From AP-16 sp036395835 (lineage in GTDB: Bacteria > Pseudomonadota > Alphaproteobacteria > Rhizobiales > Xanthobacteraceae): a stretch of 26,324 nucleotides of DNA. Positions 8,069-15,820 of this stretch are shown here, in pieces. Below the pieces are notes generated by a model that was not told the DNA's origin, did no database searches, and was given only the letters and a program-made list of their open reading frames with translations. Positions within the stretch are counted from its first letter, which is position 1; the number at the start of each line of letters is the position of its first letter. The position numbers and the translations under genes were made by a program. The DNA lies in assembly GCA_036395835.1 (NCBI GenBank), contig DASWCW010000186.1, forward strand, positions 1 through 26,324, read 5' to 3'.

Positions 8069-9562
8069 ATGCCGAAGCGATCGCGTTTACAGGATTTCCC
8101 GCTCGAGGTTCGACCGCGCGGGAAGCCTCGCTCGCGATGGCTTTACCAGCAAATCCGCGCCGCCATCCTAGACGGGAGGTTGGGGGCCGGAATGCGATTG
8201 CCGTCCTCGCGCGACCTTGCAGGCCAATACGATCTCGCACGCGGAACCGTGGTCGACGCCTTCAATCGGTTGAGCGCCGAAGGCTATGTCTCGAGCAAAG
8301 TCGGTGCGGGCACCTTCGTCTCGAGCAGCGTTCCCGATCAAAAGGTCCTGAGGTCGCGGAATTCGATTGCGCATGCGAGGAGGAGGTCGCCCGCCTTCTC
8401 GGCACGTGGCCGGCAGATGACTGAAACGTGTTTCCCGCTTCAGCCCACGGCACGCGTCGGCGTTCCCTTTCGGGCATATCAGCCCGATCTTCATGCATTC
8501 CCACTGGCGCTCTGGACGCGGATTGCCGCCCGCCGTCACCGCCTCGCCCGTCGAGAGCTGTTGGGAATAGGCGATCCCCGCGGCTATAAACCGTTACGAG
8601 AAGCGGTGGCCGCCTATCTCGGTTCGGCGCGCGGTGTGGTCTGTGATGCCGACCAGATTTTCATCGTCTCTAGCGTGCAACAGGCTCTCGACCTTGCAGC
8701 TCGCTTACTGCTTGATCGCAATGATCCCGTGTGGATCGAGGATCCGGGATATCCAGGGGCACGGCTCCTCCTGGAATCGGCGGGCGCGAAGTTGATGCCG
8801 GTTCCGGTCGATGCGCATGGAATCGATGTCGCTGCAGGGCGCCGCCTCTGTCTTGCGGCTCGGCTTGCTTACGTCACACCGGCACACCAAGTACCCCTTG
8901 GGAGCCGTCTTTCTCTGGAACGCCGGCTCGCGCTCCTAGACTGGGCTTGTCGACAAGGCGCTTGGATTTTCGAGGACGATTACGACAGCGAGTTCCGTTA
9001 CGACGGGGCGCCCATTGTCGCGCTCAAAAGCTTGGATAGCCGCGACGCCGTGCTTTTCGCCGGCTCGTTCAGCAAGATGCTGTTTCCCGGTTTGCGCCTG
9101 GCATATCTGGTGCTTCCGGCCGGGCTTGTCGACGGCTTCATGGCTGCGCGATCGCTTGTAGACCGATTTCCGGCCGTGTTCGACCAGGTTGTGCTGTGTG
9201 ACTTTATCTCTGAAGGCCACTTCGCAAGACACCTGCGAGCCATGCGGGAACTTTATGGCTCTCGTCTGATGACGCTGCGGGAAGCGACCCGCGGGCACCC
9301 TGAGATCCTTGATCTAGCGCCCGAGTGCGTGGGATTGGAGATCATCGGGTGGTTGCCTGCTGAGATCGACGACCGGCGCGCTGCCGCCGCCGCGGCGGAA
9401 CGCGGCGTCGAAGTGCGGCCGGTGTCGCAGTACGTCATCAAACACCGGGTTCCGAATGGACTCGTTCTCGGCTTCGCAGCTGTCGATGTCGCAGCCATCG
9501 AGTTGGGAGTCGATCGGCTTGCCGCCGCATTGAAAGAGGCGAGGAGAGTTCGGTTTGCCTGA
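8069..9562 (+). CDS. MocR/PdxR-type transcriptional regulator (GntR HTH + aminotransferase)
   Basis: This 497-residue protein has a winged HTH of the GntR kind (~25-90: LYQQIRAAILDGRLGAGMRLPSSRDLA, then GTVVDAFNRLSAEGYV and GAGTFV). A short linker leads to a fold-type I aminotransferase-like domain. In that domain GDPRGYKPLREAVAAYLGSARG, WIEDPGYPGA, IFEDDYDSEFRYDG and the PLP lysine in SFSKMLFPGLRL (K336) are clear. These proteins sense PLP or an amine and usually control a divergent neighbour. ATG at 8069 is preferred over TTG at 8057 because the HTH pattern follows at the usual distance. The target is probably the membrane gene at 6839-7921. Confidence 0.9.
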   Translation: MPKRSRLQDFPLEVRPRGKPRSRWLYQQIRAAILDGRLGAGMRLPSSRDLAGQYDLARGTVVDAFNRLSAEGYVSSKVGAGTFVSSSVPDQKVLRSRNSIAHARRRSPAFSARGRQMTETCFPLQPTARVGVPFRAYQPDLHAFPLALWTRIAARRHRLARRELLGIGDPRGYKPLREAVAAYLGSARGVVCDADQIFIVSSVQQALDLAARLLLDRNDPVWIEDPGYPGARLLLESAGAKLMPVPVDAHGIDVAAGRRLCLAARLAYVTPAHQVPLGSRLSLERRLALLDWACRQGAWIFEDDYDSEFRYDGAPIVALKSLDSRDAVLFAGSFSKMLFPGLRLAYLVLPAGLVDGFMAARSLVDRFPAVFDQVVLCDFISEGHFARHLRAMRELYGSRLMTLREATRGHPEILDLAPECVGLEIIGWLPAEIDDRRAAAAAAERGVEVRPVSQYVIKHRVPNGLVLGFAAVDVAAIELGVDRLAAALKEARRVRFA

Positions 9563-9733
9563 GGCGATTGCAAGTCTCACCGCATCGGGAGAGCGGGGCT
9601 GGGATTGCAAGAGCGATCGTGCACGGAGCGAAAACAAGGCATGTTGGCGCGGTCATACCTTCGCACGGAGGTGGTGAGCCAGGAGGCGAACGTATGCGCG
9701 CGTCACGCGGGCGCGCTTCGTTGACGGGTCGGC

Positions 9734-10219
9734 TCACCGGCGGCGTTTGCGCTCAAATCTCGAATCGATGACCATCTCGATATCCGATCCCTTCGCGCGT
9801 CTGCCGCGTTCGTCGACGAGCGCGACCGAAAATTTTTGACCGGTCGATTTCGACCGCAGCGTCAGAGGCGAGATCCCGTCTCCCAGCCACTTGTCGCCCC
9901 ATGCGGTCATCGCCATGAACGGCAGGCCGAGCGCCTGTCCCATCCGGGTCAGCGGGTACTCGATCCGCGCACGCTGACCCGCCTCGCGGTACTCGCGGCG
10001 CTCCATGATGCCGCTCTCGACCAGGGCGGCCAGCCGGTTGCTGAGCACGCTGCGCGGCACGTCGATGTCCGCCCGGAAATCGTCGAAGCGCCGCAGGCCC
10101 CAGAATGCCGATCGCAGGATCAGCAGGGTCCAGCGGTCGCCGATGAGCTCGAAGCTCTTGGACAGATTGCAGTCGCGCAGCGATACCGGCGAGCGGTGTC
10201 TGAGCGGAATTTCGGCCAT
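9734..10219 (-). CDS. HxlR-family winged-helix regulator
   Basis: This is a 161-residue protein. An N-terminal Cys (RDCNLSKSFELIGDRWTLLILR) precedes a wHTH with RRFDDFRADI, VLSNRLAALVESGIMERREY and RIEYPLTRMGQAL, the recognisable HxlR pattern including the wing. The conserved N-terminal Cys is often the redox or electrophile sensor in this family. ATG at 10217-10219 is chosen because the family starts just before the Cys. The longer open frame would cross the promoter and enter the divergent gene. It faces the dienelactone-hydrolase-like gene over a short region with a palindrome and is likely its regulator. Confidence 0.85.
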   Translation of the reverse strand: MAEIPLRHRSPVSLRDCNLSKSFELIGDRWTLLILRSAFWGLRRFDDFRADIDVPRSVLSNRLAALVESGIMERREYREAGQRARIEYPLTRMGQALGLPFMAMTAWGDKWLGDGISPLTLRSKSTGQKFSVALVDERGRRAKGSDIEMVIDSRFERKRRR

Positions 10220-10271
10220 GGCGGTTCGCGATTTTCTGAGTTGCAAATACGGATCCAGGTGTGCTCTCCTG

Positions 10272-10300
10272 AGTCTATAATCTAGACCTAGATGGTGCAA
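10272..10300 (-). promoter_or_regulatory. Divergent promoter with palindromic operator for HxlR regulator
   Basis: ATCTAG-AC-CTAGAT (10280-10293) is a perfect 6-2-6 palindrome. On the minus strand it fills the spacer between TTGCAC (10295-10300) and TAGACT (10272-10277), 17 bp apart. On the plus strand TATAAT (10276-10281) abuts it, though without a good -35. A regulator bound here would block both promoters, as expected for an HxlR protein controlling itself and the divergent hydrolase. Confidence 0.6.
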
Positions 10301-10302
10301 CC

Positions 10303-11166
10303 ATGCCGGCGCGCAGCATGAAGCAGGACGATCCGCTGGAGGATTTCGCGCCACGCGAGATCGCGTTCGACGGCGTGGCCAGGCGGGTGTACGTCGCCGG
10401 CCGCGGACCGGCGGTCATCGTCATGAGCGAGATGCCGGGAATCAGCCCGGAGGTCGCGCGCTTCGCCCGTTGGGTGCGAGACGCCGGATTTGCGGTCTAC
10501 ATGCCCTCGCTGTTCGGCCGCGACGGCGCCGTGCCGCGCACCGAGGAAGGCGTCGCGGTCTTCAAGCAAGCCTGCGTCAGTGCCGAGTTCCGCGCGCTCG
10601 CGGCCGGCCGGTCGAGCCAGGTGACGCAATGGCTGCGCGCGCTCGCGCGCCTCGCCCACCGGGAGTGCGGCGGCCGCGGCGTCGGCGCCATCGGAATGTG
10701 CTTCACCGGAAACTTCGCGCTCACCATGATGCTCGAGCCCGCGATGCTGGCGCCGGTGCTCTCCCAGCCCGCGCTGCCGCTCAACGATCCCGCCGGCCTC
10801 GAGATCGCCGCCGAGGAGATCAAGGCGGTGCGCGACCGGCTCGAGCGGGAGGACCTCACCGTGCTCGCCTATCGCTTCGCCGGGGATCGGTTCTGCCGCG
10901 CCGAGCGCTTCGCCGCCTATGCGGCGGCGCTCGGCGACCGCTTCGTCGGGCGCGTGCTCCCCGACAGCGCGGCAAACACCGATGTGGCGCCCTTCTTCGC
11001 GGAGCGCGTTGCGTGCCCGCACAGCGTTGTGACGGCCCACCTGATCGACGCGGCCGGCCAGCCGACCATCGAGGCACGCGACGAGATCCTGGCGTTCTTC
11101 ACGCAACGCCTCGTTCCGGATGCCGGCGCGCCTCACTCTGCGGGTAGTCGCGGTGAGCCTCGATAG
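10303..11166 (+). CDS. Dienelactone hydrolase family protein
   Basis: This is a 287-residue alpha/beta-hydrolase. IGMCFTGNFAL places the nucleophile as C133 (GxCxG), the mark of dienelactone hydrolases. D195 (RFAGDRFC) and H240 or H246 (CPHSVVTAHLID) complete a probable triad. The oxyanion region is MSEMPGISPEVARFARW. Classical family members open dienelactone in chlorocatechol breakdown, but many homologues act on other esters. The protein is somewhat longer than the classical ~235 residues, owing to the N-terminus and a trailing tail. The start may be ATG 10303 or ATG 10318; neither has a strong ribosome site. The TATAAT at 10276-10281 would give a very short leader. Confidence 0.8.
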   Translation: MPARSMKQDDPLEDFAPREIAFDGVARRVYVAGRGPAVIVMSEMPGISPEVARFARWVRDAGFAVYMPSLFGRDGAVPRTEEGVAVFKQACVSAEFRALAAGRSSQVTQWLRALARLAHRECGGRGVGAIGMCFTGNFALTMMLEPAMLAPVLSQPALPLNDPAGLEIAAEEIKAVRDRLEREDLTVLAYRFAGDRFCRAERFAAYAAALGDRFVGRVLPDSAANTDVAPFFAERVACPHSVVTAHLIDAAGQPTIEARDEILAFFTQRLVPDAGAPHSAGSRGEPR

Positions 11167-11212
11167 TAATTGCCAGGTAGGCGTGATGGTCCGGATTGCG
11201 CGCGACTTCGCC

Positions 11213-11316
11213 CGTCTTCGCCCTTCGGGCTTCGACGCGGCAGCCTTCGCTCGCTTCACTGTTGATGGTCTGTAGATGGCTTGCCGAGCCGTAGCCCGCG
11301 AAGCGAGCGAAGGCTG
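11213..11316. repeat. Inverted-repeat element beside the tRNA-Val fragment
   Basis: CAGCCTTCGCTCGCTTC (11241-11257) is matched exactly in reverse complement at 11300-11316, a 17-bp inverted repeat around 42 bases. Just outside lies a UUCG-like hairpin (GCCCTTCGGGC within 11213-11237). The right arm ends inside the CCA of the tRNA remnant. Such CTTCGCTCGCTTC-type sequences are common short repeats near tRNA genes in rhizobial genomes; I recall this only generally. Confidence 0.6.
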
Positions 11317-11373
11317 GTGGGCGCTGTAGGGATTGAACCTACGACCTCTCCCGTGTGAAGGGAACGCTCTCCC
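11315..11373 (-). tRNA. tRNA-Val(CAC), 3' fragment (likely att scar)
   Basis: Read leftward, the D-loop GGGA, D-stem 3' strand GAGC, anticodon stem-loop TTCCC-TTCACAC-GGGAG (anticodon CAC at 11355-11357), T-arm GTAGG-TTCAATC-CCTAC (11326-11342), acceptor 3' strand AGCGCCC, discriminator A and CCA (11315-11317) are all present. The 5' acceptor strand and the D-stem 5' strand are missing: upstream of ~11374 the sequence no longer pairs. The fragment covers about tRNA positions 18-76. Site-specific integrases that target tRNA 3' ends leave exactly such copies at the far end of an island. It cannot make a functional tRNA. Confidence 0.8.
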
Positions 11374-11772
11374 TTCACTCCGATGCATTCACTGCGCATT
11401 TCTGCTTGTGGCACATCTCGTCGATCGTGGGATTGATCGAGAGGGCCGCTGTCGAAGGGCAACCGGACCGGTTGCGAAATTGTACGCAGCACCCGCGAGG
11501 CGTAGTACAAAGTCGCAGAGTGTCGCAGTTTTGTTGATTGGGGCGCCTAGCGGGCTGCGGCATCATAGGGGAATGGCGAACGAATAGTGCCCATCTTCAT
11601 CGACTGCGGCGCGCCAGCTCTGTTACAAGCGCTCAGATTGATTTCATCGACGGCGAGGCCCTAGGTGTCCGGCTGAACCCGAAGCATTGAGGCTCGCGAT
11701 CTCCCGGCGGCGCGCTGCATGTGTATCGCGTCTCATCGACGGCCGGAACGGAGACGCGCCGGGGAGGAAGCA
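11374..11772. other. Non-coding stretch between tRNA fragment and Kazal gene
   Basis: I find no supported gene. The base composition is mixed. Around 11567-11587 AGGGGA is followed by ATGGCGAACGAATAG, a ribosome site with a four-codon frame. This could be a stump of a lost gene start, such as an integrase, but four codons cannot show that. Confidence 0.4.
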
Positions 11773-12084
11773 ATGTTTCCCAAACTGCCGGTCATTGCCG
11801 CGACAGCCGTGCTGGCCCTGATGTGTGGGGCAGACGGTGCAAGCGCGGCCAAGATCGGAGAAAAATGCGACGGCTCCGTCGGCGGCCGTTGCGGTCGGGA
11901 GCTGTGGTGCGATCGGGCTCCGGGACAATGCGGGCCGGCGGACCGTCATGGGACTTGCGTCAAAGTCCGGCAGCTTTGTTTTCAGCTGTATCGGCCGGTC
12001 TGCGGATGTAACGGCAATACCTACGCGAACGAGTGCAATCGAATCAGGGCGAAAGTGGCAAAAAAGCACGATGGCAAGTGTTGA
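11773..12084 (+). CDS. Secreted Kazal-type serine protease inhibitor
   Basis: This is a 103-residue protein. Residues 1-25 form a Sec signal peptide ending DGASA-A. The C-terminal ~45 residues carry a Kazal pattern: CVKVRQLC, then PVCGCNGNTYANECNR and a final C103. The middle (C32-C53) adds four more cysteines outside the classic Kazal core, giving ten in the mature protein, presumably all in disulfides. Kazal domains block serine proteases by a substrate-like loop before the second or third Cys. Here the export signal implies periplasmic or extracellular action. The start is fixed by GAGGAAG three bases before ATG and by the signal peptide. The gene stands alone on a 3' side free of obvious partners. 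Confidence 0.85.
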   Translation: MFPKLPVIAATAVLALMCGADGASAAKIGEKCDGSVGGRCGRELWCDRAPGQCGPADRHGTCVKVRQLCFQLYRPVCGCNGNTYANECNRIRAKVAKKHDGKC

Positions 12085-12289
12085 TGCTGTTCGCCGGCAT
12101 GGAAGGCCTTTCAGGATTTCATTGACTGTAGCCCCGCGCGCTGTCAATTCGGCGCGACACCACGCGGAGGATGCGACCGAGGCCCCAACCATGGTAGCAT
12201 GAGGACCATGCGGCGACACCGCCCGGCCGCAACCCGCCGGGAGCAAGATTCTCCAAGTCGAGCCACACCGCGGGAGCCAACATCGCAGC

Positions 12290-12828
12290 ATGAAGGCCCA
12301 GGAATTTGCCTTGTTCGACACGGCGATCGGTCGCTGCGCCGTGCGTGGAGCGAGCGCGGCATCCTCGCCGTGCAGCTTCCGGAGGGGACGCAGCGGAAAA
12401 CGCACGCGCGCCTCGTCCGGCGCTTCCCGCAGGCGCGCCAAGCGGCGCCGCCGCCCGCCGTCCAGCTTGCGGTCGACGGCCTCGCCGCGCTGCTGCGCGG
12501 CGAGGCGAGCGATCTAACCGCCGTCGAGCTCGACATGGACGGCGTGCCGCCGTTCCATCGCCGCGTATATCGGGTCGCGCGCAAGATTCCGCCGGGCGCG
12601 ACGCTCTCCTATGGCGAGATCGCGGCACGGCTCGGCGCGCCTCGCTCGGCGCGCGCCGTGGGCCAGGCGCTCGGCAGAAACCCGTTCGCGATCCTGGTGC
12701 CGTGCCATCGCGTGGTCGCGGCCGGCGGCAAGCCGGGCGGCTTTTCCGCCAACGGCGGCGTTGCCACGAAGCTTCGCTTGCTCGCGATCGAAGGCGCGCA
12801 GCCGAACGCGCCCGAGCTACCGTTGTGA
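12290..12828 (+). pseudogene. ogt: Methylated-DNA--protein-cysteine methyltransferase with one-base frameshift
   Basis: The C-terminal domain is unmistakable: PPFHRRVYRVARKIPPGATLSY, GEIAARLG, RAVGQALGRNP, then the methyl-acceptor Cys in VPCHRVV (codon at 12703-12705). Ogt/AdaB repairs O6-methylguanine by self-alkylation. The natural start is the ATG at 12290 (MKAQEFALFDTAIGRCAV), but after codon 18 (12341-12343) the frame changes. WSERGILAVQLPEG continues from 12346, as if one G were missing in GTG(G)CGTGG. Joined, the protein would be about 179 residues, normal for the family. The open frame through 12199 that reaches the active site has a non-homologous arginine-rich front. Either the gene is inactive or there is a base-call error. 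Confidence 0.8.
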
Positions 12829-12946
12829 TCCGCGATCGTGCGGGAGGGAAAGGGCGCCGGCGGGGATCTGATCCCGCTGGAGCTTCTGCGAAATCGCACC
12901 GAAATCGTTTCGCTGGCGCGGCGCAAGGCGTTTTGGGGAAACCGCG

Positions 12947-13588
12947 ATGGCTCTGACTTTCTACTACGCATCGGGCTCGCCCTATGCGTGGCGCGTTTGG
13001 CTCGCGCTCGAGCACAAGGGCATTGCGTACGAGTTCAAGCTGCTGTCGTTCGACGCAGGCGATCTCAAGAGACCGGAGTTTGTCGCGCTCAATCCGCGCC
13101 AAAAGGTGCCGGTGATCGTCGACGAGGGCTTTGCGCTCTACGAATCCGCGGCGATCGTCGAGTATCTCGAGGACAAGCGGCCCGGCGAGCCGCGGCTGTT
13201 CTCCGCCGACCTCCGTCAGCGTGCCCTGCAACGGCGCATGGTGCGGGAAGCGGACCAGTATTTCGCCGCGGCCATGGAGCGTCTGGTGGAATCCGTGCTG
13301 TTCACGCCGCCGGAGCGCTGGTCGGAAGAGCAGATCGCCGCCGCCCGTGCCGGCGTCGCCAAGGAGCTCGCCTCTTGGGAGCCGGCGTTCGCCGGCGAGT
13401 ATCTGGCCGGGGCACTCTCCGCGGTCGATTTCACGCTCTACCCCTACGTCGCGCTCGTGCTGCGGATGGCCAAGCGAAAGCCCGGGCTGACGGCGGCCGA
13501 TTTGGCGTCTCCCTCGCTCAGCGCCTGGATGCGCCGCATGGAGGCGCTGCCCGTCACGCGAAAGACCTGGCCGCCGCACTGGAAATAA
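12947..13588 (+). CDS. Glutathione S-transferase
   Basis: This 213-residue protein has the GST layout. An N-terminal thioredoxin-like half (LTFYYASGSPYAWRVWLALEHKGIAYE) carries the Ser/Tyr cluster that activates glutathione. NPRQKVPVIVDEGFALYESAAIVEYLED supplies the cis-Pro (VPVI) and the ES glutathione-binding pair. An all-helical C-terminal half follows, with AVDFTLYPYVALVLRM, the usual N-capping region. It is cytosolic; the substrate cannot be told. The start follows a region without a strong ribosome site, but MALTFYYA fits the family. It follows ogt on the same strand, 118 bp away. Confidence 0.88.
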   Translation: MALTFYYASGSPYAWRVWLALEHKGIAYEFKLLSFDAGDLKRPEFVALNPRQKVPVIVDEGFALYESAAIVEYLEDKRPGEPRLFSADLRQRALQRRMVREADQYFAAAMERLVESVLFTPPERWSEEQIAAARAGVAKELASWEPAFAGEYLAGALSAVDFTLYPYVALVLRMAKRKPGLTAADLASPSLSAWMRRMEALPVTRKTWPPHWK

Positions 13589-13759
13589 TTTGCGTCGGCC
13601 CGGCTCCGCCGCATCATTCCCATCCTCTCGCAATTTTAGCCCGCTCGGCAACCCGGCGTGAACCATGCCGGCACGACCGTTGGGTTCGACGCATCCGGTT
13701 CATCAAAATTTGGCAATCGCCGCATAGAACGGGCACAGCCGCACGCTAGGGGCTGGGGC

Positions 13760-14914
13760 ATGTCCATCGATTTCAAGACCCTGTTTCTGCTCACGCTCGA
13801 CGTCGAGGCGATGCTCGGAATCCTGCTGCTGTTCTCGTGGATGCAGAACACGGCGGTCCGGGCGGTCGCCTGGTGGGGATGCGCCAATCTCCTGCGTTCG
13901 CTCTCGATCGGCCTCTATGGAATGTACGGCGTGCTGCCGGATGCGATCACGATCACGGCCGCCGACGTGATCCTGTTCAGCTCCTATGCGGTGACCTGGA
14001 CGGGTGCGCGCATCTTCGATGCCCGCGCCCCGCGCCCGGGCTCGCTGATCACCGGGGCGACGATTTGGCTGCTGGCGTGCCAGTTCCTGGAATTCTCCCA
14101 GGCTTCGGCAATCCGCGCCTCGCTCAGCGCGGGCATCATCGCCACCTTCATGTGGCTCACGGCCTATGAATTCTGGCGCGGGCGTGCCGAGCGGCTGCTG
14201 TCGCGCTGGCCGGCGATCTTCATTCTGTTCGCCAACGGCGCGGTGTTCCTGCTGCGCAGCCCGCTGATCGCGCAGCTGGCCTGGCCGACCGACGAGCATG
14301 TGTTCTCGAGTGCGTGGCTGACTGTGATCAGCACCGAATCGCTGCTGGCCACGATTTCGACCGCCTTCATCCTGCTCGCAATGGCCAAGGAGCGCGCCGA
14401 GCTCCGCCACAAGACCGCCGCGAAGACCGACGCGCTGACCGGACTTGCGAACCGGCGTTCCTTCCTTCAGGAGGCGGCCAGGCTGATTGCGACCGGCAGT
14501 CGCCCGGTCGCTCTGCTGATGATCGATCTCGACCATTTCAAATCGATCAACGATCAGTTCGGGCACGCCGTGGGGGACAAGGTCCTGAAGATCTTTGCCC
14601 AGACGACGGTCGGCAACGTGAGGCCGACGGATCTCGTCGGGCGGCTGGGCGGGGAGGAATTTGCCATTCTGCTGGCGAACGCGTCGCAGGAGGGCGCATT
14701 GCTGGTAGCCGAGCGCCTGCGTTCGGCGTTCGCGGCCGCTGCCGCCAGCGTGGATGGCTTGCCGATCCACGCGACGGCAAGCGTCGGGCTATCGATCCTC
14801 CACCCCGGACAGGACATGAGCGCACTGTCGGATCTGGCCGACCAGGCGCTCTATCGGGCCAAGGCCACCGGCCGCAACCGAGTCGCACAGCAACAATTGG
14901 CGCCGGCCGCCTAG
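13760..14914 (+). CDS. Membrane diguanylate cyclase (GGEEF with I-site)
   Basis: This is a 384-residue protein. Residues ~5-210 hold six or so hydrophobic helices and no recognisable soluble sensor. The C-terminal GGDEF domain begins at DALTGLANRRSFL and has MIDLDHFKSINDQFGHAVGD. The active-site loop is GGEEF (297-301), preceded by RPTD (288-291), the RxxD inhibitory site five residues before it. It therefore should make c-di-GMP from GTP and be product-inhibited. I chose the ATG at 13760 because the first membrane helix follows at once; the longer frame adds 34 residues of poor character. A PilZ effector gene lies 0.9 kb downstream. Confidence 0.9.
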   Translation: MSIDFKTLFLLTLDVEAMLGILLLFSWMQNTAVRAVAWWGCANLLRSLSIGLYGMYGVLPDAITITAADVILFSSYAVTWTGARIFDARAPRPGSLITGATIWLLACQFLEFSQASAIRASLSAGIIATFMWLTAYEFWRGRAERLLSRWPAIFILFANGAVFLLRSPLIAQLAWPTDEHVFSSAWLTVISTESLLATISTAFILLAMAKERAELRHKTAAKTDALTGLANRRSFLQEAARLIATGSRPVALLMIDLDHFKSINDQFGHAVGDKVLKIFAQTTVGNVRPTDLVGRLGGEEFAILLANASQEGALLVAERLRSAFAAAAASVDGLPIHATASVGLSILHPGQDMSALSDLADQALYRAKATGRNRVAQQQLAPAA

Positions 14915-14992
14915 ACGCGGGTCGCTGCCGCGCGACGCGCTTGGCAACGAAAAACATCGGATCTTGGGCCGGGGTTGCGCGGCGGGGTCCCG

Positions 14993-15622
14993 CTATCGCG
15001 CAACCGGACCGGATGAGCCGTCGGAAACGGCGGCGACGACGCGGATCCGCGCCGACGGGTCGGATATTCCCGCTGCGGAATCCACGAGCGTTACCTCGAT
15101 GCCGAGCCGTTTGGCGTCGGCGAAGCTCAGCCAAGTGACGGAATTCGGTGCAGCTTGCGCGATATAGATTACGGTGGAATATGGCAGCCCGACCCGATTG
15201 AGGTAGGCGCCCAGAAGCGCGTTGCCGACGCCGGTCACCTGCCCGGACCTCGGGTCGGAAGCCGCATGCAGCCCGATCCGCGCTCCCGGTCCCATGAAGC
15301 GACGGGTGCCCCCCAGCCATGCCAGCGCGCACGCGGAAGCGCAGCGCGCGCCGCCCGGCACGAGGGTGTGGAAGTCCTTCAACCGGATCATCTCTCCGAT
15401 CTGAATTCCGGTTATTACGCTGCCTCCGTTGCTTTGAAAGCGAACCACCGCCGTCGTCAACGCGGCGACTTTCGTGAAAAATCGTTCCCCGTCGCCGGGG
15501 TTCAATGTGCCCTGCACGACGACAACCGCGGGCTTCTCCGGCCCGGCCGATTGCACGGAGATCGTGGCGGCCTGGGCGTATCCCGCCGACAGCACCGCGC
15601 AAGCCAAGGTCGGGAATCGCAT
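14993..15622 (-). CDS. Exported ClpP/crotonase-fold protein (COG3904-like)
   Basis: This 209-residue protein has a signal peptide (residues 1-18, ending AQA-A). Its core resembles ClpP-like folds: VVRFQSNGGSV (oxyanion-type SNGG turn), IRLKDFHTLVPGGARCASACALAW with probable nucleophile S96, and GARIGLHAA with probable H119. A possible Asp is near ADAKRLGIEVTLVD. Exported relatives are annotated as predicted periplasmic proteins; peptidase action is inferred only from these residues. It is convergent with the diguanylate cyclase gene and divergent from the PilZ gene. Its promoter region contains the hairpin at 15661-15720. Confidence 0.75.
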   Translation of the reverse strand: MRFPTLACAVLSAGYAQAATISVQSAGPEKPAVVVVQGTLNPGDGERFFTKVAALTTAVVRFQSNGGSVITGIQIGEMIRLKDFHTLVPGGARCASACALAWLGGTRRFMGPGARIGLHAASDPRSGQVTGVGNALLGAYLNRVGLPYSTVIYIAQAAPNSVTWLSFADAKRLGIEVTLVDSAAGISDPSARIRVVAAVSDGSSGPVAR

Positions 15623-15660
15623 CGAACTCTTGCCTATTCGTTACCGTGACCAGCGACCGG

Positions 15661-15720
15661 GCGACCGAGCCGGGGGATTCGAAAGTCTAGCCCCCGGCCG
15701 GCCCCCCGGCCAGCGGTCGC
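15661..15720. repeat. Nested GC-rich hairpin in divergent region
   Basis: GCCGGGGG (15669-15676) pairs perfectly with CCCCCGGC (15691-15698) around a 14-base loop. Outside it GCGACC (15661-15666) can pair with GGTCGC (15715-15720). There is no T-run. It lies between two divergent starts, so it is a cruciform or operator candidate rather than a terminator. Confidence 0.4.
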
Positions 15721-15820
15721 AGAGACCTCGGGCCGCGCCCATCGCCCGGGACAAGGATTTTTGAACCACTTGAGCCTAGCTTGGCTGGCGGTGGCCCGCA
15801 TTCCAGCGGTTGAAAACGTC

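Noticed and set aside
10288..11388. 366-codon minus-strand frame opposite the dienelactone-hydrolase-like gene
   Set aside because: Antisense shadow; the plus strand has the GxCxG hydrolase.
11256..11510. 84-codon minus-strand frame containing EVVGSIPTAPTS
   Set aside because: This peptide is a typical false translation of a tRNA 3' half, here the tRNA-Val remnant.
12119..13666. 515-codon minus-strand frame opposite ogt and the GST gene
   Set aside because: Arginine-rich antisense of recognisable genes.
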